From NCBI GenBank assembly GCA_964563755.1, contig CAZLYC010000005.1:58643-122642 (forward strand): a stretch of DNA of 64,000 nucleotides, read 5' to 3'. Shown here one piece after another: positions 35,132 through 42,785 of the stretch. The notes under the pieces are model-generated. The model worked only from the letters and a program-made list of their open reading frames with translations. It ran no database searches and was not told where the DNA came from. Position numbers and translations under genes: made by a program. Each line of letters starts with the position of its first letter. Position 1 is the stretch's first letter. This stretch comes from JABMQF01 sp964563755 (GTDB lineage Archaea; Nanobdellota; Nanobdellia; Woesearchaeales; UBA11576).

Positions 35132-36331
35132 ATGTTCGTTGGAATCGTTGGCAAGCCGAGCTGCGGCAAGAGCACTTTCTTCAAGGCAGCTACGCTTTCG
35201 GATGTCGCGATAGCTAATTATCCTTTCACGACAATAAAGCCTAACCATGCGGTCGCTTTTGTCAAGGTAGACTGCGCTGACAAGGATTTCGGCAAGCAGT
35301 GCAATCCCAGAGAAGGTTTCTGCACACATGGTTGGAGATTTGTTCCTATTGACCTCATGGATGTAGCGGGGCTTGTGCCTGGCGCTCATGAGGGTCTTGG
35401 CATGGGCAACCAGTTCCTTGACGATTTGAGGCAGGCAGATGCATTGGTGCATGTTGTCGATATTTCCGGCAGTGTTAATGAGAAAGGCGAGCCTGTCGAG
35501 CCTTTGAGTTATGACCCTGCTAATGATGTCAGTTTCCTGGAAGAGGAGCTTGACCTTTGGTATCTTGGAATAATAAAGCGTGGCTGGGAAAGATTCGTGA
35601 GGATGGTCATGCAGGATAAGGGTAATATGGCAAAGGCAATAGGAAAGCAGCTTTCAGGATTGAAAGTCACAGAAGAGATGGCAGAGGAAGTCATAGCAAA
35701 GCTTGGGCTTGACCTAGGAAGGCCTGACGCGTGGTCTGACTCTGACCTTAAGCGTATAGCAGTAACTCTGCGCAAGCTTACTAAGCCTATGTTGATTGCG
35801 GCAAACAAGGTTGATGTTCCTGGTGCTGAGAAGAATTTTGAGCGCGTGAAGGCAATGTTTCCTGATTACACAATCATACCTTGCTCTGCTGAGTCAGAGC
35901 TTGCGTTACGCGAGGCTTCAAGGCACGGGATAATAGATTATGTTCCCGGAGAGAAAAGCTTTAAGGTTCTTAATCCTGAAAAGATGAATGACAAGCAGAA
36001 GACAGCGCTTGAATTCATCCAGAAGAACATACTTGACCGTTTCGGTTCTACTGGCGTGCAGCAGGTTCTTGATTACGCGATTTTTGGCATCCTTGGTTAT
36101 ATAGCTATATTCCCTGGCGGAGTTAACAAGCTCGAGGACCAGTATGGTAATGTCATGCCTGACTGTTTCTTGATCCCTGGGGGCTCTACTGCGCTTGACT
36201 TCGCTTTCAGGATACACACTGATCTTGGAAAGAAGTTCATACGCGCGATAGATGTCAAGTCAAGACTGACCGTCGGCAAGGAGTATAAGCTAAAGCATAG
36301 GGATGTTGTCGAGATAGTTACAGGAAGATAA
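35132..36331 (+). CDS. ychF: YchF/Obg-related GTPase with TGS domain
   Basis: 399 residues from the ATG at 35132, matching a leaderless start from the TTTTAAAC box at 35101; a GTG at 35126 is less likely. The P-loop GKPSCGKST is at the N-terminus, followed by switch II DVAGLVPGAHEGLGMGNQFL near 80 and G4 ANKVD near 228. A helical insertion lies inside the G domain, and the C-terminal TGS domain begins near 315. Canonical bacterial YchF has an altered G4 that prefers ATP; NKVD here suggests GTP. Archaeal members probably act on ribosomes. Confidence 0.9.
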   Translation: MFVGIVGKPSCGKSTFFKAATLSDVAIANYPFTTIKPNHAVAFVKVDCADKDFGKQCNPREGFCTHGWRFVPIDLMDVAGLVPGAHEGLGMGNQFLDDLRQADALVHVVDISGSVNEKGEPVEPLSYDPANDVSFLEEELDLWYLGIIKRGWERFVRMVMQDKGNMAKAIGKQLSGLKVTEEMAEEVIAKLGLDLGRPDAWSDSDLKRIAVTLRKLTKPMLIAANKVDVPGAEKNFERVKAMFPDYTIIPCSAESELALREASRHGIIDYVPGEKSFKVLNPEKMNDKQKTALEFIQKNILDRFGSTGVQQVLDYAIFGILGYIAIFPGGVNKLEDQYGNVMPDCFLIPGGSTALDFAFRIHTDLGKKFIRAIDVKSRLTVGKEYKLKHRDVVEIVTGR

Positions 36332-36366
36332 AGAACACAAAGCAACAGCGCAACTATAACTAAATG

Positions 36367-36466
36367 CACCGCCACTGCCTAGCGAGCTAACAAAAATTCT
36401 ATCTGATGAACGTTGTACTCAGACAAATATTCAGATTATCTGTAGAAGCGAGCTGCCGTGGCGGTG
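36367..36466 (+). repeat. Structured intergenic element, family 2, copy E
   Basis: 100 bp. The stem is CACCGCCAC (36367-36375) with GTGGCGGTG (36458-36466). AGCGAGCT (36381) lies opposite AGCGAGCT (36447), an 8-bp duplex holding tandem G.A pairs. The internal segment GTACTCAGACAAATATTCAG is nearly the same as in element D. It lies between the convergent ychF and TadC-like genes. Confidence 0.7.
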
Positions 36467-36504
36467 TGACTCGCGGCTGTTTTTATAAAATGCTAACGCT
36501 ATGT

Positions 36505-38712
36505 TTATCCTATCCCGTCGCCCATTATGTTTCCCGCTATCATGTTGAATGCGAACATGACTCCCAGAGATATTGCACAATATATTACGGTGCTTCGTGT
36601 CATGTTTGTGCCTATCTCATATTCTTCTGCCAGTTTGTCGAAGCCATTTTCTATACCGTTGACTAATATTGTGAGTATGTACACTATCTGCACGACGTAG
36701 AATCCTACGATTATCTGGAAGAAGAACGTTGGCATGCCATCGCCGAAAAGCTGAGTCAGTCCTGCTGCCGCTCCTCCGGATGCTGCGCTCTCTGCCTGTA
36801 GGTTCGAAAGTTGTCCTCCTAGTTTCCCCAGGATTGTCGTGACCATTGATGTTATGCCTATTACTATGCCTGCTATGACTGGTGTCAGGAATTTTATCTG
36901 CGATTTCATGGAGGATATAGAGTCTGCCATTAAATCTTGCAGCCTCTCTTCAACTGTGTGCATCTGTTTTATGTATCTTGAGACGTTTATCAGCGCCTGT
37001 GCGGCGACGAGAGGACCTTTCTTCGCACTTTCTATCAGCACTTTCATGGATGTCTCGATGAGGTCTGATGGGAATTGCAGTATCGCTCCGTTCTGCCCGT
37101 CGAATATAGCTTGTTCTACACTCATCCCTAGTTTGCTTATGTTCATCGATACAAGACCGAAGAATTGTCCTGAGTATGTGTCTGGTATCGCGCTCGCCAC
37201 TTTTGCGAATGCTATCTCTGCAGGCAGCCCGTCTCCCATCCTGTTTCCTAGCTGGAACAGCGCGGATGCGAACTCTGCCTCGAGTTTCTTTGAATCATCT
37301 CGTATCTTTAGGACGTTCTGTGTCCTTAATTTGTAGTATAGTCCTACTGAAAGTCCGACGGATAATGGCATGAATACGCTTAGTAATGCTGCCCCCAGTC
37401 CATACGGTCCTATTATTCCCAATTCTGGCTTCGATGATTGCTTGTATTCGCTGAAATAGAACTTGGCATCTTCTACGGTGTAATCTGTGGCTATCTTTAT
37501 CTCTCCTCCTCTTGTGAGTGCTATATCCCATCCTGGATTGATGAAGTGGAGCATCATCGGTACGAATGCTATCAGGAGGCAGATGACTGCAACGGCTATG
37601 CTTAGGTATAGCGGTGGCACTACGATCTCATTCGCTCCCAGTTTCATGACGAAATTCCTGTATTTCTGTAGTTCGGGGTTCTTTGATATGTCGACGTTGC
37701 CGTAGCCTGTCGGTCTTTTCGCGAGTATCTGTTTTCCTAGGTAATATACTGATGCAGGCAGCAGTACGTTGTATAGTGCGGAGAGGTGGTACCAGTGCAC
37801 TCCTTCCATGAAGCTGACCACGAGCGGCAATATTACAAGTCCTAATATGGGTAGGATTATTCCAAGCATGTGGAGCATTGTTATAGGGGATTTTAGGTTC
37901 TGCGCATAGTGGAGCATCTTCTCGAATGTCTCTTCGAGTATGACATCTAGTGATTTGTCTAGCATCCCGACTCTTGCAGTCTCGTCCCCCTCAAGCAGGC
38001 TTCCTTCTATAAGATGCATGGATTCTATGAATTCCATGTTCCATTTTCGCCAGCTGTCGAGGTATGCATCAAGGCTCTCTTTCACTGACGAGTATTTCTC
38101 GGTCTCTATGTTCCATATCACTCTCTTGAAATCAAGGGATAATGGGGGGGAGAGATGTTCTGCTGCGAAGTCTATGGCGAGTTCCAGGTTTGAGGTGTGC
38201 CTCATGTACGTGACTACGTAGAATATTGACAGTACCATCTGGTTGGATGCTTTCATCCTCCAGCTGTTTGCGAGGAAGTCAGGCGCGTTCTGGAATGGTA
38301 TTATCATCATGCCGCCTAGAGCAAGGAAGAATACTGGGAAGAACATGCCCCCGCTTGTAAGTATGTATGTTATGAGCGCGAAGAATACTATGAAAGCCAT
38401 CGGGAACAGGAACGAGAACGAATATGCGCCTGTAGGCGTCATGTTTAGATGGCAGATGTCGATGGATTCCTGCATGAGTGCAGCTTTCTTAGGGTCAGGG
38501 CTTATCTTGAATACTCTTTCTGCCTGGTTGCATGCCTTCTCGTACCAAGACATGTGTCTAGGTAGGTATTCCTGCTTGAACTGTTTGTATTCCCTTGTCC
38601 TGATTACTCCTATCTGCTGTACTTCAGCATTGTCTGGCTGCAGCTGTACATTCAGTTGGCTCTTGTACTTTGACAAGAGCGATTCCATCTCATCTTTTGT
38701 TATCTCAGGCAC
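36505..38712 (-). CDS. TadC/FlaJ-like type IV pilus assembly membrane protein
   Basis: 735 residues from a GTG with SD GAGGTG 5 nt upstream. This is the inner-membrane platform protein of archaeal type IV pili or archaella. Hydrophobic spans cluster near 105-150, 275-330 and 370-395 in the first half, and near 435-460, 605-630, 655-690 and 710-730 in the second. The two cytoplasmic T2SSF domains can be recognised, the second around FASALFQLGNRMGDGLPAEIAF near 500. The cognate ATPase and pilins are not in the window. It is the last gene of a minus-strand block and is preceded by a winged-helix gene 34 bp away. Confidence 0.85.
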   Translation of the reverse strand: MPEITKDEMESLLSKYKSQLNVQLQPDNAEVQQIGVIRTREYKQFKQEYLPRHMSWYEKACNQAERVFKISPDPKKAALMQESIDICHLNMTPTGAYSFSFLFPMAFIVFFALITYILTSGGMFFPVFFLALGGMMIIPFQNAPDFLANSWRMKASNQMVLSIFYVVTYMRHTSNLELAIDFAAEHLSPPLSLDFKRVIWNIETEKYSSVKESLDAYLDSWRKWNMEFIESMHLIEGSLLEGDETARVGMLDKSLDVILEETFEKMLHYAQNLKSPITMLHMLGIILPILGLVILPLVVSFMEGVHWYHLSALYNVLLPASVYYLGKQILAKRPTGYGNVDISKNPELQKYRNFVMKLGANEIVVPPLYLSIAVAVICLLIAFVPMMLHFINPGWDIALTRGGEIKIATDYTVEDAKFYFSEYKQSSKPELGIIGPYGLGAALLSVFMPLSVGLSVGLYYKLRTQNVLKIRDDSKKLEAEFASALFQLGNRMGDGLPAEIAFAKVASAIPDTYSGQFFGLVSMNISKLGMSVEQAIFDGQNGAILQFPSDLIETSMKVLIESAKKGPLVAAQALINVSRYIKQMHTVEERLQDLMADSISSMKSQIKFLTPVIAGIVIGITSMVTTILGKLGGQLSNLQAESAASGGAAAGLTQLFGDGMPTFFFQIIVGFYVVQIVYILTILVNGIENGFDKLAEEYEIGTNMTRSTVIYCAISLGVMFAFNMIAGNIMGDGIG

Positions 38713-38746
38713 AGTTCACCTCTTTTTTTAGCCTGTAAAAATTATA

Positions 38747-39250
38747 CTAACTGATCATGCTCCAAAATTTCTCTGCTCCGTATAGCACTACGCAATCCTT
38801 GTAGTAGTGCCTGTTCTTGTTTAGATGCTCTACATTCATCACTGTCCTGTTCCGGAATGATGAAAAATCGACTCCTGTTATCTTTTCAGGGACTATCAGT
38901 ATGACTTTGTTGTTCTTCAGGAGAACAGAATGCACGCTATCCTTCACTAATTCTATCTTCTCCACGATTTTCTCTGCATGCGGGTTTTTTGATAGCCACT
39001 CGCTTGTCTTTTTCGCTTCAATGACTGCTAGATTCGTGAGTGTAAGCTGGTTCTTTAGGTTCAACCTGCATACAGAAACATTGCCTATCTTCTGTATATT
39101 CACGATTTTCTCTGCTGCGAGTTTGTTTATGAAAAGGTGCGCGTGGGAATACGCGACAGAAAGCTTTTTTGCTAGGTCAGATATGGAATAGAATGTATCA
39201 AGGTCTTTAGACAGGAGTTCTATTATCCTTGCTTTCAGCGTATTTTCCAT
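38747..39250 (-). CDS. Winged-helix protein with a C-terminal domain of unknown type
   Basis: 167 residues. The N-terminal winged helix is clear (YSISDLAKKLSVAYSHAHLF near 21-40, then IGNVSVCRLN as the wing). The C-terminal 90 residues, with VHSVLLKNNKVILIVPE and DCVVLYGAEKFW, form a mixed alpha/beta domain that resembles sensor or nucleotidyltransferase-like domains in archaeal regulators. It probably controls the adjacent TadC-like gene and itself; palindromes lie just upstream at 39345 and 39409. Confidence 0.7.
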   Translation of the reverse strand: MENTLKARIIELLSKDLDTFYSISDLAKKLSVAYSHAHLFINKLAAEKIVNIQKIGNVSVCRLNLKNQLTLTNLAVIEAKKTSEWLSKNPHAEKIVEKIELVKDSVHSVLLKNNKVILIVPEKITGVDFSSFRNRTVMNVEHLNKNRHYYKDCVVLYGAEKFWSMIS

Positions 39251-39285
39251 TATGTGTCTTTCTATATGTTGCTGATGGGGGTTAG

Positions 39286-39307
39286 GGGCGCCCAGTTACG
39301 GGCGCCC
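39286..39307. promoter_or_regulatory. GC-rich perfect hairpin upstream of the winged-helix gene
   Basis: GGGCGCCC is repeated around a 6-nt AGTTAC loop. Each arm is itself a palindrome, so this is either an 8-bp hairpin or a pair of dyad protein sites. It lies in otherwise AT-rich DNA, 36 bp before the ATG. Confidence 0.55.
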
Positions 39308-39344
39308 GCTTCTTTAGGTAGGTTAGACCTGCTAGCATAAATAG

Positions 39345-39428
39345 TTATCTAAATAAAAGATATAATTATCTTTTTAATAGTTAATATAATCTTTACATTA
39401 CTATATATTTATCTAAATAATAGATATA
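39345..39428. promoter_or_regulatory. Pair of 20-bp operator-like palindromes
   Basis: TTATCTAAATAA(A/T)AGATATA occurs at 39345-39364 and 39409-39428 with one mismatch. Each contains the dyad TATCT..AGATA. They are 64 bp apart (about six helical turns), between two winged-helix genes, and look like sites for one of those regulators. Confidence 0.6.
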
Positions 39429-39490
39429 TTTAAATCTTGTGTTTTTTAGCCTATAGCTGTCTAAAATGCGTTAAAACTAAGAATAAGCCG

Positions 39491-39805
39491 TTATTTTTTC
39501 TTATCGAAGTAATCCTTTATTTTCTGGCTCGCTTTTGGGGCGGCATTTGGTCCAAGAGAATAGTATATCTTCTCTGCCTCAGTTCCCCATGAATAGTCCC
39601 CTTTCTCCTTCTTTATCTCTTTTATCACGAATTCTTGAGTTAAAAGCCCTTTTCTTAGATGATAATACACTGACCTGACGCTGACTTTGGAGAATATGCT
39701 AAGGTATACCCTTGATATTTCATAAGCATAACCCTGTCCCATGAAGTATAGGATGTCAACTATGTTCTGTCTTATCGGTGATTTTACTGGCCTGCCTCTG
39801 TTCAT
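39491..39805 (-). CDS. Small winged-helix DNA-binding protein (PadR-like)
   Basis: 104 residues, very basic. The pattern RQNIVDILYFMGQGYAYEISRVY, SVRSVYYHLRKGLL and the wing YSWGTEAEKIYYSLG fits a PadR- or ArsR-like winged helix. A TTTTAAAA box at 39829 is 26 nt from the ATG, so the transcript is leaderless and independent of the VWA gene 54 bp upstream. Its targets may be the flanking palindromes. Confidence 0.7.
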   Translation of the reverse strand: MNRGRPVKSPIRQNIVDILYFMGQGYAYEISRVYLSIFSKVSVRSVYYHLRKGLLTQEFVIKEIKKEKGDYSWGTEAEKIYYSLGPNAAPKASQKIKDYFDKKK

Positions 39806-39859
39806 TTTAACCAGGATTGTTTTTTTCTTTTAAAATCTTGCCTATTTGCATATTATTGA

Positions 39860-40795
39860 TTAAGGCAGTGTCTTGAATCTTGTGCTTAGAAGTGTCCATT
39901 CTACAAATAGCAATATCACTCCGATAGCAAGCAGAGGAAGTCTTGTCTCATGCGGCAGGTTCTTTGACGCTATCTTCATTATATCATTGAATGCTGCATT
40001 CATCTGGGCATTGTCTTCTGCCCTGAAGAACTGTCCTCCTGTGTTATCTGCTATCCTTCTGAGTGCTTCCTCATCCATGGTGGATAGCAGTTGTGTGAGT
40101 TCGAAAGCGCCTCCCTTCTGTGTTGCGATGCCTATTGTGTGTACCATGACATGGTTCTGTACAGCATAATCTATGCCTTCTTCGAGTGGCCCTCCTACTG
40201 TGTGCTGTCCGTCTGTAAGAAGTATTATTGACATCGAGCGGTCATATTCATTCTTGAGTGCATTTGTTGCTGTGACTATTGCGCCGGATATGTCTGTGCC
40301 TCCTGTGCTGCTTATCTGGACTGATTTTATTGTCTTATCTATCTCTGTCCTATCATTAGTGAGAGGAAGGTCGACTTTTGATAGGCCTGAGAATGAAACT
40401 ATACCTATCTTCACTTCAGCGTTTAACGCTTTTATGAACGAGTCAGCAGTCTCTTTAGCTGCGGTTATCCTGTTAGGTGTGAAATCATCCGCGAGCATGC
40501 TGCTTGAGGCGTCTATAGCTATGACATAATTGTACTCTGAATCAAGACCCTCTGTCCATATAATCATGCCTGCTGCAGAGAGCACGAAAAATAGTATGAC
40601 CATCACTCTTGTTACCAGCAGGGTTATATTTTTTGATAGGACCATGGACCCTGTGACTCTTTTAAGTGCTTCGAAGTTCGCGAACACTACTGCTCTCCTG
40701 CGAGTGTATTTCATGAGGAAGAAGTGCAGAGCTATCATTATAGGTATCATGAAGAGCATCCAGAGGAAGTGCTTGTTGATGAAGGTTATGTCCAT
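39860..40795 (-). CDS. VWA-domain membrane protein (BatA-like)
   Basis: 311 residues. Two N-terminal spans (about 10-27 and 58-80) and one C-terminal span (about 287-305) hold a von Willebrand A domain. Its MIDAS residues are intact: DASSS near 95, the TGGTDISGA threonine near 165, and LLTDGQ near 195. This is the BatA/BatB layout found with MoxR ATPases and DUF58 proteins. It lies 7 bp after the DUF58 gene in one operon. The family is linked to metal-dependent protein assembly or maturation at the membrane. Confidence 0.88.
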   Translation of the reverse strand: MDITFINKHFLWMLFMIPIMIALHFFLMKYTRRRAVVFANFEALKRVTGSMVLSKNITLLVTRVMVILFFVLSAAGMIIWTEGLDSEYNYVIAIDASSSMLADDFTPNRITAAKETADSFIKALNAEVKIGIVSFSGLSKVDLPLTNDRTEIDKTIKSVQISSTGGTDISGAIVTATNALKNEYDRSMSIILLTDGQHTVGGPLEEGIDYAVQNHVMVHTIGIATQKGGAFELTQLLSTMDEEALRRIADNTGGQFFRAEDNAQMNAAFNDIMKIASKNLPHETRLPLLAIGVILLFVEWTLLSTRFKTLP

Positions 40796-40802
40796 CTTGT
40801 CT

Positions 40803-41690
40803 TCAACCTCCCATCTCTCTTTTCTTGAAGAATGAGTAGACTACCTTGGCGAATGGCTGGTTTGTCGTGACAAATACGAAGTCTATCTGCAGATTTTCAA
40901 ATGTCTTTGCTAGTATCGTATCCTGCTCATGCATATGCCTTTCGTACTGCTCTTTGACTATCTTTGTGTCTATAAGCAGGGTATCGCCGCTGTAAGGGTC
41001 CCCGACAAAGATCTGCCCTGTCTCTTCTGGCATCACCATGTCTCGCATGTCTCTTATGACGAATGCGATCACCTCATGTTTTGTCGCAAGCAGTTTAAGC
41101 TGGTCATGCCATTCTCCTTTAAGTCCTATGAAATCAGATATTATGATTATTATCGACCTCCTGACAAGGACTATGTTGAGGTCATGTATTGCTTTCTCAA
41201 GGTCGAAATTGCCTTCATAAAGCTTCGGATTGCTTATGGTCTGGAGCATTATGTAGTATTGCTTGTTGCCTATGTTTGGCGCTATCTGGGTTATGAGGTG
41301 GTCATTGAAAAGCGCGAGCCCTACAGAATCACCGCCTGTAAGGAATGAGTATGACATCGATGCGAACATCTCTATAGCATATTCGTTCTTGAGCTTGTCT
41401 ATGGAGCCAAAAGACATGCTGGAGCTGACGTCAACAAAGAATATTATGTTGTTGTTCCTCTCTTCGATGAGTTCCTTTACTACTGGCTGCCTTGTCCTCA
41501 TTGATGCTTTCCAGTCTATGTTCTTTGCGTCATCTTCTGAAGGGTTGTAGTTCCTGTAGCCAAGGAACTCGAGTCCTCTGCCCTTGAATGCTGACCTGAA
41601 CTCTCCGCTGAGGGTGCCAGAGATGCCTTTCTTGGAGACAATTTCCAGCTTCTTTATCATAGGTGCTACGTTGACCTTGAACTCTTTCAT
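40803..41690 (-). CDS. DUF58 / VWA-like partner of MoxR
   Basis: 295 residues. The DUF58 core motif is clear near residue 45 (GYRNYNPSEDDAKNIDWKAS). It is followed by a VWA-like fold beginning IIFFVDVSSSMSFG near 83 (DxSxS metal site) and SDFIGLKGEW near 188. DUF58 proteins occur almost always next to MoxR, as here: a single base separates it from the MoxR stop codon. The complex probably uses ATP to remodel or load metal into partner proteins; the clients are not known. Confidence 0.9.
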   Translation of the reverse strand: MKEFKVNVAPMIKKLEIVSKKGISGTLSGEFRSAFKGRGLEFLGYRNYNPSEDDAKNIDWKASMRTRQPVVKELIEERNNNIIFFVDVSSSMSFGSIDKLKNEYAIEMFASMSYSFLTGGDSVGLALFNDHLITQIAPNIGNKQYYIMLQTISNPKLYEGNFDLEKAIHDLNIVLVRRSIIIIISDFIGLKGEWHDQLKLLATKHEVIAFVIRDMRDMVMPEETGQIFVGDPYSGDTLLIDTKIVKEQYERHMHEQDTILAKTFENLQIDFVFVTTNQPFAKVVYSFFKKREMGG

Positions 41691-41691
41691 T

Positions 41692-42723
41692 TTAAGGCAC
41701 GGGTATACGTTCTAGAATGTCCTTTATTACCTGTATCGTTGTTATGCTCTCTGCCTGTGCTTCGTATGTCAATATCAATCTGTGTCTCAGTACGTCATAC
41801 GCGACAGTTTTGATATCTTCAGGTATGACATACGTCCTTCCGTTAAGGAGCGCATTCGCCTTTGCAGAGATGAAAAGTCCTATTGATGCTCTTGGTGATG
41901 CGCCGAACTCGATATAGTGTGCGCTCTTTAGCTTGTACTTGTCAGGATATCTTGTCGCGTCAATTATTGTCACGAGATATCTTTCTATCTTCTCTGAAAG
42001 GTATATCTTCTTTGTCGCTTCCTGCATATCGTTTATTATTTCCGGCGAGAAAACTGGCTGTATGTCGAAATGCTCGAACTTATGGATAGTCATGTTCTTG
42101 TTGAGGACAGTCATCTCGTCATCTATTGTCGGGTACTCGACCATTATCTTGAAGAGGAATCGGTCTACCTGGGCTTCTGGAAGAGGATATGTTCCTACCT
42201 GCTCGAGCGGATTCTGTGTCGCCATGACGAAGAATGGCAATGGGAGTTGCAGTGTCTCGTGTCCTATTGTCACCTGTTTCTCTGCCATGCACTCTAGAAG
42301 CGCTGACTGAACTTTTGGCGGCGCCCTGTTTATCTCGTCTGCTAGGATGAAGTTGGCGAATACTGGTCCTTTTATGATGTAGAATCCTTTCTCTTTCTGG
42401 TATGACGTGAGACCAGTTATGTCTGAAGGCAGAAGGTCTGGAGTGAACTGGATTCTTGCGAATGAACAGCCCATGACCTGTGATACTGTCCTGACAAGGA
42501 GGGTCTTGGCTATTCCTGGAACTCCCTCAAATAGTGTATGGCCGTTGGCGCATATTGACCTGAACACGCTGTCTACTACTTTGTTTTGTCCTATCACTAT
42601 TTTTCCTATCTGCGCTTTCGCGTTCAGGAAATGATCATGGAATTCCTTTATTTTTTTCTCTAGTTCCTTTATTTCCTCTTTTGTGAGCTCATTACCGCGT
42701 TCACTACTGCCGAAAAGCGCCAT
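41692..42723 (-). CDS. moxR: MoxR family AAA+ ATPase
   Basis: 343 residues from the ATG at 42723, with SD GAGGTGA overlapping an alternative GTG at 42735. Walker A is GVPGIAKTLL near 70, Walker B ILADEINRAPPKVQSALLE near 130, and sensor 1 FVMATQNPLEQ near 170. A second region from about 255 is the lid domain (GASPRASI). This is the ATPase of the MoxR-DUF58-VWA chaperone-like system. A TATA-like element lies in the 62 bp between it and the giant surface gene, so it may have its own promoter as well. Confidence 0.93.
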   Translation of the reverse strand: MALFGSSERGNELTKEEIKELEKKIKEFHDHFLNAKAQIGKIVIGQNKVVDSVFRSICANGHTLFEGVPGIAKTLLVRTVSQVMGCSFARIQFTPDLLPSDITGLTSYQKEKGFYIIKGPVFANFILADEINRAPPKVQSALLECMAEKQVTIGHETLQLPLPFFVMATQNPLEQVGTYPLPEAQVDRFLFKIMVEYPTIDDEMTVLNKNMTIHKFEHFDIQPVFSPEIINDMQEATKKIYLSEKIERYLVTIIDATRYPDKYKLKSAHYIEFGASPRASIGLFISAKANALLNGRTYVIPEDIKTVAYDVLRHRLILTYEAQAESITTIQVIKDILERIPVP

Positions 42724-42785
42724 TAGCGTATTCACCTCTTTTCGCTTTAAATATTTATATTAGCACTTTAAAATGGTTAATTCCG

